Assembly: GCA_030549495.1 (NCBI GenBank)
Contig: JAUIRK010000123.1
Span: 1-64,000, forward strand
Direction of reading: 5' to 3'
Length of the DNA: 64,000 nt
Source of the DNA: Nectonema munidae
Lineage: Eukaryota; Nematomorpha; Nectonematoida; Nectonematidae
In this document: positions 46,901-58,990 of the stretch, in pieces
How the letters are laid out: the number at the start of each line of letters is the position of its first letter
Numbering within the stretch: position 1 is the stretch's first letter
Notes under the pieces: generated by a model
Seen by the model: only the letters and a program-made list of their open reading frames with translations
Database searches by the model: none
What the model was told of the DNA's origin: nothing
Program-made: the position numbers and the translations under genes

Positions 46901-49900
46901 AATATTTAATTAGCTCCTAATTTTTTCAAGTAATCTTTTTTGAAAAAGATAAATGAAAAAACTCTATGTCAATATATTTGTGAAAAGGATTAGTCTTTTG
47001 ATGCAAGAGATGATAATGGAAGACTTGATGGATTTTACTCGCCGAAAACTTGAAAGATGGTGGATGTAATCGAGGAGTGATTCATGTATTTTGCTACAAA
47101 GTGTGCTCTTACACCACCAGCCTCAAATTCTCTTCCGATAGGCCCAGACTTTTCTAATTGTGTGTCGAGAATTATCTCAGATGCTGCACCAGTAGCACTA
47201 TTTGTCACGTTTTGAAATTTCTGTCTTTTATCCAAATCCCCCATACCTTTGAACTTTTATCTATAAACTTCAAGAAATATTTGCTTTTCATCATACCGTC
47301 TTCAACGCGTTACATTTTTCTATATATAATTATCTATTTTTAGTAATATAAAATGTTGTCCTAATTTCATACTTTTGAAAACTGGTTTCTTTAACCAAGG
47401 TTATTTAAAATTTGCATTTACATTCGTAAAGGAAAAAAGATAAATATATTTCATTTTCGTTCCCACTATCTGGTTTTCTGGCAAATACTTGCAAATGAAA
47501 GCAAATTAAAATGCTACTTCACTTTAAAAGACAGGCAATTGTCGCACAAACTTTTGCAATTCTTTATCTATCTAACAAATTCGTTTAAGAAACATTCAAC
47601 AGTGTTAAATAAATATGAAAGCCACTCAAATATCAAGTTTCAAATTATTAGATTGCTTACTTAAATAATTTCTGAAATAAAGAACCTCAAAAATCACTAT
47701 TAAAAGTTTTGGCTAAAAAGTAAAAAATCGTATCATTCATTTTTTTTATATCGTGAAGCACTAATAGTGCTTTATTTTTTCATTGGAAAAGATTTAAAGC
47801 AAGTCAATCAACAAGGAATATTCACTCAGATTTGGCCAGAAATGGAACAAAATATTATTACGCACAGATTATTAAACCAGTCTTCGTTCAAAAATATTCA
47901 CGATTTGTTTAAAAATTCAGACTAAATTAGCGCCGCTTTCATAATATTTGTGAGCGTTTAAAAAGACTAAACACAATTTTGCAGGTTTAGAAAAGTATTG
48001 AAAGAATACTATCTTAACTTGAAGTTACGTAAAAATTAGCGAATATGATTGGATTAGAAAAGCATTAACTGAAGTGCAAATAAATAAATGTTATCTCAAT
48101 GCAGAAGAGTTGGTTAAAGCAAAAGCAGGCGCTACTTGTTTATTACGCTTAAGAATCTTTTTCAACAGCGACACTTTTGAAGATCGGAAAACGCCTGTAC
48201 ATGACGTTGAAATGCTTATCGGATAATTTTCACATTAAGTTTTTGTTCATCTCTTAAAGTTTTCCATTAAAACAATGGGTAAGGTATTACTGATGATTAT
48301 TTTTATTCATGTATGCTCTTGTTTTGCTTTTTTATTAAATAAATTTTTTTTAATTTAAATGAAAAAGCTTTTTCTAAAGACAATTTTTTGTTTCCGTCAA
48401 GAGTTACTTGTTCAAAAATTGCCCAATAGTGTGCGATACCATTTTATATTTCTAAAGAATGTGTCACGAGCGTAAAAATCTTTGAAAGCACTGCAATGGA
48501 CTGAGTAATCAAAATTACCTGATAAATCAATAATAAAGCACTCTTCAATGTTTGTTTCAAAATAAAACTAGATTTCCTTCTGACAATTATAAGTATACCA
48601 CACCCAGATTATTCGAGTTTTTTTCTCTTTTTTATTTTCTTACTGCCTTTGCATACCTTCTTTCAAAAGCACTAGTTAACGGAATCTTTCTTGATCTCAT
48701 GATTCGCGTTTAATTTTCATATCTTAATTGCTTCTATATTTTCTTCAAAATAATTAATCTTTGATATTAGTATTTAATTTCAGTTCGTTTTCTTGACTGT
48801 CAAAGATATAATGTAAAATATGCATTAGGACTGATGTTCCATTATGCATGCTCCTATTATCTATCTACGCTTTAAGAGGGGCATTATGGACGAATTTTTA
48901 CCTAAATTCTTTCTAAAGAAATATAAATGGGTGTAATTTATGCGAAAACTTTTCTGGTCATATTTTCTGAACTGGTATCTGTTTGCTTAAAAGATAAATC
49001 CGCTTGAGATGGTTTCCATATTAAAAAGACATCTAATAAGCAAAGAATTATTATGTACATGCACGGATGAAGAACCATTTTTTATTCGGAACACTTTTTT
49101 TAAATTTCATTCGGGTGAGTTTCTTTTAAAGTTTTTTCGGTAATTTATTAACAAATAACTTTAACAAGGAGATTTTACTCAATGTCACTTGTTTTACGTG
49201 TAATATATCAATTATTTGGATTCTAATTAAAAAATAGGTGGTTTCTGCAAAATCAATATGCGTTCAAAGTTAACTTTTTTTTATATATAAAATCCAAAGT
49301 TATAAGTTTTGCTCGATCTAACAAAGTGTATACTCTGATTCTGTTTCCTTGCCTTCATTCAAGTAAGCAAATTAGTTTTGGAATGTCGTCTTGTAACAAC
49401 CTCAACTTTTCAAGGTATTACTGATCTAGATTATTATTGCTGATGCAAAATGATCGATTAACAAATTTAAAGATTTTTTGTGATTTGCTACAGAGGTGCT
49501 GAAATTCTGTTTATAGGGTAGCCTATTTCACAAAATTGTCCCTGCTTTTTTCAACATCTTTTCATCTCGAATTATTATTAAGACTTTATATATTGACGTT
49601 TTTCTGATCCTTTACGAATTCTGAATTTTTTTCATAAATGTGTATTATTTAACTTTTTTTAAAAAATTCCAAATTTTTCTAAAAACAGGCATTTTCTTTT
49701 CCTAACTTTTGTCTTATTTCAGCGTTGACTAGATCTTCATCCAATTACCTAGTTTTCTTTCTCACAGATTCTAGAACCAGTCAATTAATGTTTATCTATT
49801 TCTAATCAGAATTTTCTGAAAGATGATAAACATTTGAGTTGAGATCTTTTGAAACTGTTTCTGATTTTTTCCGTTAAAAATCGTGATTGATAAATTAATT

Positions 49901-50219
49901 TTAAAGTTTGTTAATTTCTTCTTAAAAATAGATACACTCCTTTGAAAGAAAAATAAGAGAACAGACAAACACCATCCAAACTAACTGGGTCAGTCTTCAG
50001 ACATTTTGAGTGTGATCTCGTTTAGAGTTCTTGTTCCCTATTTCGTTGTGGAGAGATGTGCCATTTGAAAATCGTGTCAAATAGAGTTCCATCTGGTGGA
50101 AGCTGATCCTTCACTCCGGGTACGGTAGCAAGTAACTGAAATCTATTTATCAAGAACTTGGTGCTCACTGACTCCACTTAGAAGTGAGATCAAAAATCAT
50201 TTTCTTATTTTCTGTGTAG
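43951..50219. other. long AT-rich stretch without a recognised gene
   Basis: Only short open frames occur. Around 44770-44840 TTTCCTCAC-type words recur (CGACATTTCCTCACCC, TCTTTTCCTCACTAAG), suggesting a degenerate tandem repeat. A minus-strand frame at 47035-47244 (EAGGVRAHFVAKYMNHSS) is not a family I know. Nothing else could be supported. Confidence 0.4.
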
Positions 50220-50376
50220 ATTAGAACTCTGCGCGGCTTCAATTCCAGGCCCTGCACTCATTTAGTTAGCCATTATTCCAATGGGTCTTCCTGGTTAAAG
50301 CATTCTCATAGGGGTATGGTTCCGCAACGCAGTGAGTGTGGAATATTCCCAGTCCGTGCAGAGGTCTAGTGTAAGC
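50220..50376 (+). other. candidate untranslated or unknown exon
   Basis: A GC-richer segment (from about 49980) is bounded at 50218-50219 by TTTTCTGTGTAG and at 50377 by the strong donor GTAAGT. Between them one frame stays open for about 150 nt without a known domain. It could be a 5' untranslated exon of an unseen gene, or chance. Confidence 0.25.
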
Positions 50377-51659
50377 GTAAGTTTTCATACTTTTTCAGAA
50401 AATCTTGAATTTTATTCACGACTTTGTTAATTAGTTATTAGTTAGTTTCAGAAATATCGCGCTCGTTGTGAATTTATTTGAGATTTTCTGCAATACAACT
50501 TTGCTAAACATATATGTTGAGAATGCTTTCCACATTAAAAGTTTGCTATGAAATAAAACAGCTTTCAATTTTATGTGAGTGTTCGCTTTAAAATTTTCCT
50601 TCTATTTAAAAGCCATAATCATTGTTTTAGTTTTATATGAACTTTTAGTGTGTGATACATTATCTTGATATATTTTTTCAAAAAACAGCTACAGGTGTTT
50701 TTAATTTTGATTAACAACTATCAATAATTCTTGTAAATGTCTGTTTTTATCTAGCATGCACTCAAAATTAAATCCTTTGATAGGCATTCAAGTGCTTTTG
50801 TAAGATGATCAATTATTCTCTTTTGTTTTCATAATTACATTTTGTTTTAACTTTGTAATGTTTCCAAACACTAATAAGAATACCTGTAGGTGCTTTACTT
50901 CTTTTTCTAAATTTTCAAGAACAATTAATTATACTGCGTATTGAATAATTTTATTTTTTATTTTAGTGTCTCATTAGTGTCTGTTACAACTTCGCCTTCT
51001 CAACTCAAAATAAAATAACTTCTGACACAAAATCTTTATATGTACATAAATATATATTATTCCTGCTTTTTTTGATTGATTAACATCATATTTCTTTCCT
51101 ATTTTTGATATACACTGCAACGTTTTGTTAAAGTTTTTTAAATTTAAATTTCCAACATCAATATATATTATAAATATGCATATTTATTTATTGAAAGTTC
51201 TAATCAATCTATTATTATCGCTTACCAGTGAGAGATGAAGAAACTTTTATTCTGTAATTCCCTTCGTATTTTGACATTTTGTTAAATTTTAATTAGTAAA
51301 CACTCTCATGAATCATCTACATTACTCCTCATCCTGTCCTTAATAAATTTTATTTTTACTTGTATTTAAATCAACAGATCTAAATAAACACATAATGCTG
51401 GAAGATGTGAAAATTCTGAATATCATTCAGAAATGACTGCTTCCTAACAATTTATCGATATATTCGTTTTGTTTCGAACGCATGCCTGCAAGGTTTCCAT
51501 CTCAAATTTCAGAATGAATTTATGGTGATTAAATTGTATACCATTTTTTTCTAAAGACGTTCGCCTCTACACAATAAGTTTTCATTCGAGCATACACCAT
51601 ATCTCAATACTGTATAGATTTTCAGCTTCATGATAATAAAAGATTCTAAGATGAACCAG
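50377..51659. other. AT-rich, no feature seen
   Basis: No coding, repeat or RNA feature recognised. Confidence 0.4.
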
Positions 51660-51960
51660 AAAAAAACAACTTTATTAAAAAATTAACTAAAATGTGTTCC
51701 CTCTTTGTGCTTGGAAGTACCTCTTTGACATTATGACATGTTGTCAAGATAAAAATGGCCACTTTCTTGAAGTTCTATAGGATGTATATGCTCTCAGCAT
51801 TTCATTTGTTTTGTCAACCGCTCCTTTATTTTGATTGTATAAAGTAATCTCGGGTTTACGCTTTGCGAATCGCATGTCTTGGAGGTCTGTAAGCAGTCAA
51901 CTAGGCATATTGTGTGAACAAAAATCTAGATTGGTTTTATTCAATCCTAATTCTTTCAAA
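51660..51960 (-). pseudogene. piggyBac-like transposase C-terminal fragment
   Basis: In reverse complement, DLQDMRFAKRKPEITLYNQN runs into KGAVDKTNEMLRAYT and SRKWPFL. This matches the third catalytic Asp block (KGGVD-x-x-DEMLRAYS-x-x-R-x-x-RWP); the Asp codon is 51813-51815. Only this part of the transposase is evident, directly next to a hAT fossil on the same strand. Confidence 0.7.
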
Positions 51961-51999
51961 TGACTTGGTCTAAATATATAAGCAACATATCTGTGGTTT

Positions 52000-52700
52000 G
52001 ATCTTATAGCACCACTATTGTTCTATTTTTTAACATATCCCATGTACACAATTCATGAGATGTGAAAACCTATCCGTGAAGAATTCGCATCCCGAATCTA
52101 AATTAATCTCAATCAGAGTCTGAAAGCTAGAACGACAGTAAGGAATTATTATTATTATTATCAGAGCGCAGTCAGTACACACTTCAAATGAATGTTCTGG
52201 CTTAAAACCATGTGCTGTAAAAAATGTCCACATTGGCAAGTATTTCTCTCTGAGTTATTCTACCACTAAGAGTTTTGCAAAGCAAACATTTGTCTGCGTA
52301 AACACAAGGCTGAGCTAAGTTTGCAACATCCAGTAAATTGCAAAAAAGATAAATCGAATTCCGAATCAATAAAAAACACTTACGACTTTTTGTCATCTTA
52401 TTCATTTAAAGTTCAGAACTTCTAGGCTCATACAATATGATATCCTGCAACAAGGTAATATCAACAGTTCTCCTAGGTAGTGCCACTTTTTGAAAACCGA
52501 TATTTATGTAACTTTATAGAAGGCTTTCAAACCACACTCCTATGCTATCTAATTTGGATTGGTGCAATCGTTGAGCCTGACGTTTAAAATAGTCAATAGT
52601 TTTGTTTACTGAATTTAAGTGCTTCATTTCCAAGTGTCTTTTTAACTTGCTGGGCTTTAGAAAGTAGATGGTAACATTTCAAAAGACAAAGATACTTAGG
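52000..52700 (-). pseudogene. hAT transposase fossil (ZBED5-like), middle part
   Basis: From 52690 down: HLEMKHLNSVNKTIDYFKRQ (end of a BED finger and following helix), then after a deletion DVANLAQPCVYA and CLLCKTLSGRITQREILANV (family LFCKPLETRTTGEDIF). Then come FFTAHGFKPEHSFEVCTD and RSSFQTLIE (family VGVCTDGAPAMTG...RSGFQTLIK). An insertion of Ile codons (ATT repeats at 52147-52160) and several breaks are present. Confidence 0.75.
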
Positions 52701-53815
52701 TTCCGGTTCTTAACGGTAAAGCCAAATTTCAAGTATGAGTCGCCATTAGAAAAAATGGACATTAACATCTATAAAATCAGGCCTGAAAAGCAATAAAAAA
52801 GTAAAAATAGTTTAATCAATTGAAAAACTAAATTATTTATTTTAAATCTGATCGCAAATGACAATATTGGTGTAATATTTTGAGGTGATAAAGAGGATTG
52901 ATAAACGCGTTCGATTTTATTTTTGTAAAGTCGACATATGTCAACTGTGGTCGATAACCAGTTAATAATGATCTTGGTTTTATATTATTTTATGGGTGTA
53001 CAAGTAAACTTTGTTAGATCTGTTTTTGTGCTTTTAAGTTTTTATATGTTCAAATTTATCATTTTCACATAAAATATTTATAAATTGTTTCTCAATAATA
53101 TTGGTGAAAATTAAGTGTTGTTTAAAAATGAACACAAAGTAAGTCTCTTTACAGATGGGAAAATTTCCTTCTTTCATGTTTTGAAGACGCTTTTGTTGGA
53201 TTGCGCTGTGCAATCTTAAAAGTTTTACGTCATTTAATATTTCACTAAAGTTAATAAAATGATGCGATAAAATTTGTATAATAGCTCTGTGTTGAAAAAA
53301 TCATCGAATTCTCTTGTGGAAGCATCTTGATTAGCAAACGTGGAAAAACGAAACTTTACTTTTGATTACTAGATATAGATAGGCATGCACTCATATCAAG
53401 GAAGAAACATATAAGACGGGAGAAACTTATATTGAAAAAACATGAATATTTAGATCGTAATTAAAATTAGCAAAGGCAGTAGTTATAGAACGATCTAACG
53501 GATGCAATTGGAGAGGAAGTTATATTTCAAGATAGCCCATAAGAACAATCTAAACAGATAAAACAACCCTTCATATACTTTACTGTACTAATATTGTTAA
53601 AGAAAGTGAAAATATAAGTTCGATTTAGCTATAAAAATATAAAATCAAAAAATACTCATGCTAAACTCCAGAACTTTTTTTCAAGAGGTGGAGATAATTT
53701 TTAAATGATGTTAATTTTTTGTAAAAATAAGATACTACTCTTTATTAGATTGTATACTTTTGATTTGTATGGCGGAAGACATCTTTTTCAATCATAAATT
53801 TTAAGATAAAGACAG
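52701..53815. other. AT-rich, no feature seen
   Basis: No recognisable coding, RNA or repeat feature. Confidence 0.4.
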
Positions 53816-53819
53816 TTAG

Positions 53820-53885
53820 TTCTCTAATAAAGGCGTCTATAATTTACTCCAAGAGAGGCAATGAAAATATTTATTGGTTCTAAAT
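53820..53885 (+). repeat. dispersed repeat B, copy 1
   Basis: About 66 bp including GCGTCTATAATTTACTCC and AGAGAGGCAATGAAAATAT, then ATTGGTTCTA. The reverse complement of the same sequence lies at about 59532-59600 with few differences. Class unknown. Confidence 0.65.
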
Positions 53886-54389
53886 GAATTTCAACAAATG
53901 CTAAGAAAAGCATCAGAATACTCACAATCATGGCCCGATTAGTATATGGTTATATATCTGTCTGAGTCCATTTAACCCTCGCAAGATTTAGATTTTTATA
54001 TACGCTAAAAGACCATCGGCCCTCGTCTAAAATTTAAATTTTACCCAACTATGAAAAAATAGTAAAAGTAATCTCTGAGAAATAGAAAAATTACAATATC
54101 GACGCAAAATTTCTGAATATTTTTTTCGAGTATGTCATAAATATGTTAAAGTTGCTCAATATCATTGTGAGCGTGTAGTACAATTTCCCCTCAGATTAGA
54201 ATCGAAGTTTAAAATTACGTACGCAATTGACGCGTAATAAATGAAAATCTATTACAAAACTGATGAAAACGAACTCTCTCATTTTCACATCTTCGTTTTT
54301 TCAATTTGTGCTTCATCCCGCGTTTTTCAAATTGTGCTTCTACCGATGTGATTTCCTTTGCTTCATCTTTCTGCATTGATAAACTTTTG

Positions 54390-55490
54390 CTTATATTGCT
54401 TGCCTCTACCAAATGGGAATAAATCACGACCAAAAAGTTTCGATAGAAAAATTGTTTTCGCAAAAAAATTCTTTCTTTGTAAAAGCTGTTCTTACTAGAA
54501 ATGATTTTAAATTAATATCAAGATTTTTACGATTTGACAACCTTCTGACCAGAGAAATAGATACGGATAAAATTGCCTCTAAACGGATTATACACCACCA
54601 TTTCAATAAAGTCTTCACTAAGTAAGATCATGCTTTTCAAGATGTGACATCACTCATAGAAACACGAATACGAACAAATATGCAAACAGGGACAAATACC
54701 TATACACAAAATACAAGCACACAAATATTTATACGCGTAGCCCAGCGGGGAGTGAATTTTAGGTCGTTCGGGAAGATGCTCTCCCCGCGCGGAACGGGCG
54801 GGTCGGGAAACAATTTTCTCAATAAACTTTTCTTGGTACATTGAATTCATCTAGATTCTAGAAGGTGTGTTCCTCAAATTTTCAAAAAAAGATATCTAAG
54901 CTAAGAAGGTCTTGATGAATGTGAATCTTGAGTGGTAAATAGTGATTTCTCTTCTTTAGTTGCATACATTCCCAAAAACTACGCTCACATCAATTTCAAA
55001 GCCGCAGTATGGCCCAATCTTATTTTGTGGAGAAAGAAAAAAACCAGAGTCGATGCTTGTCTATAACCAGTACTAGTGTGGGATAGACAAAGCAAATCAA
55101 ATCTGCCGAAATTTCACAACATACAGGTCCACGCGAAGATGGCCAGTAGCTGTGTTTTGTAACTATTTGGACATGGCTGCTCTAAACACTTTAGTAATCG
55201 TTATAAATAACTGTCCATAATTATATTCTTCCAGATGTGGAGGTAGAAAAGAAATAATGAATTTCCTGTTTTCAACTTGCATATAATGCAATGGAAATGA
55301 GAGTTCAATGTATATCTATCCTAAGAGAAGTACGCATAATTTTAGGTCTCTATGGATATAAAAGACAATTGCAGAGACTATTTCATCGTCTACAAGAGGT
55401 CCATGCATAATGTGATTCTAAAAATTTTCCAAAGTTGCACATCTTGCAGACATGATGTTTGCAATGAGCATTCAGAAATTATATGATAAG
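54390..55490 (+). pseudogene. piggyBac-like transposase fossil
   Basis: An open frame at 54413-54625 reads GINHDQKVSIEKLFSQKN and TRNDFKLISRFLRFDNLLTR, the N-terminal block of piggyBac transposases (RFLRFDD-x-x-TR). Later, around 55130, come a KMASSCVL-type Arg-Trp-Pro remnant and, near 55430, SCTSCRHDVCNEHSEI, the C-terminal Cys/His zinc domain. The middle, including most catalytic residues, is degraded. A GC-rich 54725-54815 patch interrupts it and may be a separate insertion. Confidence 0.62.
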
Positions 55491-55499
55491 ATCGTAAAC

Positions 55500-56235
55500 T
55501 AACTATGTTGTAATGCTTGGTTTTTCTCTACTTGCTTGCTATTATATAAAATATAACTTTTTGTGCAATATCAAATAACTTTTTTGATAGGCCCAAAAAA
55601 CCTTTTAAAGTATACATTTCAAAAAATTAATCTTAAATAAATTATTTTATACAAAAAAATTTTTTTGATAACTGATAATAATATAAATACTCTTTTCCTT
55701 TATTTTCATGTTGCTCATATTTAAAAATTTACTCATTATTTGTGTCAACATTTACTCTAAGTTAGAGCTGGGCCTGAGCGCCCCTCTCTGGTCGTGCGAG
55801 GGTTCCCCGCCATGCATAAAAATTCATATATTTTATATAGATTTATATAGATATCGTAGTCTATATTACAGCTGTTTTATTTCATTCTTTCGGTCATCTA
55901 TTTTATAAAATCCAAAAACATATGACCCTCATACTAATTTCAGCTTTTATCTCCCTCTTTTCTATGATTCTCTTTTCTAAACTTGACTTGAGTGTGTGAC
56001 GCATCTGTTTGGATAAAATATGAAATTTCAATCCATTCAATAGCCTCTCCACTCTAATATCTTTTCTTACCTCCTATAGGTGTCGCTCGGTTATAAATAT
56101 ATGCAGAGCTAAACAGAAAAGATAAAAATATATGCTTTTAAAACTTAAAATGAATTTCTTTATTTTTAAAGTTGCTGTTTTAGCAAAAATAATGTTGTGT
56201 ATACGTATTTAAACTTAACAAAAACATTTTATGTG
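55500..56235. other. AT-rich with one GC-rich patch
   Basis: The patch at 55765-55815 (CTGGGCCTGAGCGCCCCTCT and GTTCCCCGCC) stands out from its surroundings but matches nothing I recognise. No gene. Confidence 0.4.
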
Positions 56236-56375
56236 TTGAAATCATCTCGAAACTTTTTTAAGTTTGAACTAAGGGGAGATAATAAATATTTTAAAGGGCT
56301 GAAATTGCACTACCGCAACTAATATTGCCATTTGAAAATAATGTTGTCTTTTTCAAGGAATCGAATTTGCCATTG
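56236..56375 (+). repeat. dispersed repeat A, copy 2
   Basis: Diverged copy of 2836-2965: TTTGAACTAAGGGGAGAT, then AAAGGGCTGAAATTGCAC. Same orientation as copy 1. Confidence 0.6.
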
Positions 56376-57344
56376 AACATTTTACTCCAAACACAGCAAC
56401 TCGCCACCCCTCTCCTCCAGTTGAAGATTAGTTGATGACCATAGTGGTCGAAAATTTATGTCACAAAAATTTTATTTGAATAAAGACATTTTACAAAGTA
56501 AAAAGTTTAATTTTGCTTGATTTTATTGGGATTCCTGGACGGCTATCAATTTACCAGTGACAGGCGTAAATATGCTCCGTTTTCTAGGTCGAAGCGATTT
56601 GAGTGATTGATAGCAGGACTGAATAACTTTTAGGAAGCACAATACTTGGCAAATAGGAAATAGAATAGCATGGACTCTGTAAGCAGACGGGATGTTTGTT
56701 AACTGGACCAGGCAAACAGAACAGTTTAAGATCAAACACAATTGGATAAAGTCAATTAAAATATTATTCCTTACTGCCTCGTATTTCATCGCTTCTCCTT
56801 ATTCCCAATTTCCATGCGTATTCATGTTTTGGATTCAACCAGTACTTGTAGTGTTTGAATTTGACTTCTATGGTTTCTCTGGCACGAAATGTAGTGTCCA
56901 CTAAGAACTTTTCTTTCCTCGCTAACTTCCTTGATAACAATTTTTATATTTTCAATTAATTTGGGTGTTGTGTTTTTCATACTTTTTATTAATTCTTTTC
57001 CCTCTGTATTTAGTTTATCGTTCAAACTTTTAAAATCATTAATTTCTTTCTCTTGTTTTTTCATCGAGTCTTGCATTGTATCCTTTAGAACTTTATTTTC
57101 AAATTCTTCGACAATTTTTTTGTGCTTACTTATTTCTTCTTCAAATCGGCAATTATTATCGAGGCTTTCAATTTGATCTAAGTATACAAATCTTTCTTAT
57201 TTCATCCATGTTAGTAACTTGTGGATAAAAAATTAGGGAAAGGACGTCATCAAATGTAGTGATATACTTGATATAAAAAGTAATCTTTTCCCGCAATCCA
57301 ATACTCATGCTTCCTCATATAAGCCTTCATATTTAGCTATCCTA
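56376..57344 (-). other. uncertain coding remnant with coiled-coil character
   Basis: On the minus strand 57180-56822 stays open and is rich in Lys/Glu with heptad-like spacing (EEEISKHKKIVEEFENKV, EKEINDFKSLNDKL, ENIKIVIKEVSEER), so it is probably a coiled coil. A second open frame follows at 56789-56523 (YQSLKSLRPRKRSIFTP). I do not recognise the protein. Position next to a repetitive-protein fossil suggests a transposon remnant. Confidence 0.4.
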
Positions 57345-57450
57345 ATTTATTTAAAATGCTAGATAATTATTGCCTTCGACACCATAAGGAATTGAGTTCG
57401 AACCCCCATCAAGCCTTCCTTTCTCATTTAGGCAGAAATGGCGTAAGTGT
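57345..57450 (+). mobile_element. tRNA-derived SINE, family 1, diverged copy 3
   Basis: GCTAGATAATT, then GAGTTCGAACCCCCATCAAG and CCTTCCTTTCTCATTTAG, parallel the family 1 SINE (GGTTCGATTCCGCATCAAG, then CCTGCTTTCCTCAT). The B box is close to GTTCGAACCCC. More diverged than copies 1 and 2. Confidence 0.55.
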
Positions 57451-57459
57451 GCTTTATTG

Positions 57460-58990
57460 ATCCAGATTTGCTTTGTTGTTTGCGGTCTTCTAACAGATAA
57501 ATTCCATCCCAAAAATTTTACACCCTTTTTAAAAAAAGCATATGAATTATACTTTGATTCAAAAGTTGATACGTGTACGCCTTGGACACCAAAATTTATT
57601 TGTTTAAACGCGAAGAACAATTATATGGCATTCGGAGTTCCAACGATATGGCGAGTCAAGCAACCACTTTACTGACTGCTATTTTTGTAACGAGTGCCAT
57701 CGGCTTTTCATATAAAACTCGTCATTCTGTAAAATATCCCGAAGTTGATGCAGTTTCAAAACCAGTTCCTCTATAAGTTGTCCAATACCACGAACAAATT
57801 ACACAGTTGAAGAACAAGAACATTCAACTTGGTTTCCAGCTATGATTCTGACAATCACTACCAGGCTGAATAGGATATACATTTAGTGAATAATGTGATC
57901 TTTTTGACCTTGTCCGAGATTTGGCTTTAACAAAAGGTCAGGCGAATTACTCGGTTCACGTCTCAAAGAATTTAATTTGCTGGCACCTGGCACAACTACT
58001 TCGTGTTTTGGTAACAGGCATAAGAAAACTGTTAAATTCTTTGCTATGAATGACACACTTTGCTACTGCTCGGGCATTGAGGGACGTATGGTAAGCGATA
58101 AAACACTTTATTGAAGAATGACGATTGTTCATTGATTTATCTAAAACAAGCTTGAAAGCAATATTACAATGGTAACGAAAATGCATCAATTCCTGTGGGA
58201 TATCCTATGCATTTTAAAGAAACTCATGAAAGCATTTTACTTCTTCTTGAAAAAATAAAGTATCGTCAATATAAATGCTTCATCTGTGGTGATTTGAAGG
58301 TTGTAACATTTTAATGGGCTTGCAGACAAGATACACAAAGTACTGCTGTTTTATTTGCGAATGGGACAGCAGAGATAGAAAACAGCACTACGGGAAAAAG
58401 ATTTGGCCAATTAGAAATTCATTTCAGCCAGGAGAAAAAAATGTTCTTCATATGCCTTTGATGGAAAAAAATAAAGTGCTCATGCTACCCTACCCCTCCA
58501 CATCAAGTTGGGCCTCATGAAGAACTTTGTGAAGACGCTAAATATTGAATGAGAAGCTTTCAAATATTTATGCAAAATGTTCTCAAATTTGATTTGACAA
58601 ATAAAAAAAGTGATTGCTGATAAAACCTTCCAGACCTTATTGAATGATTTTGAAAAAAGACATGGACGGCCTTTAAATTTATTGTGGCAAATTTCCTTGG
58701 CAATAATAAGTCTGAAGACTATGTTCAAATTGTAGAAAACTGCATCAGTGCCTATAAAGAATTGGGTGCAAATATGTCACTGAAGATACATCTCCTCGGC
58801 GCTCATCTTGATTTCTTCCCTGAAAACCAGGGTTCTGTGAGTGATGAACACGGGGAACGTTTCCATCAGGGTAGTGAGGGAGTCACGATATCAAGGCCGA
58901 TCGAGTGTAACAATGCTAGCAGATTACTGCTGGACACTTCAGAGTGATAAACAAAATGTTGAAAGTCAACACAGCCAGAACTTTCAAGCC
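57460..58990 (+). pseudogene. fossil of an unclassified repetitive arthropod protein family
   Basis: Plus-strand pieces in order: KNFTPFLKKAYELYF, EWRLFIDLSKTSLKA-type sequence near 58115, YCCFICEWDSRDR followed by KKIWPIRNSFQPGEKNV, then ANMSLKIHLLGAHLDFFPEN and SDEHGERFHQ. From memory this is a family (CCFLCxWDSRxxxxHY, LGxxMSxKxHFLxSHLxFFP, GERFHQD) present in many copies in arthropod genomes and presumed mobile, but I cannot assign it to a transposon class. It looks broken, with several breaks, and the C-terminal end is missing. Confidence 0.6.

Noticed and set aside
47035-47244. 69-codon minus-strand frame with ordinary composition
   Set aside because: No recognised motif, no splice context and no second exon; kept only as a remark.
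57351-57620. 89-codon minus-strand frame
   Set aside because: Antisense to the SINE copy and the fossil family; no domain.
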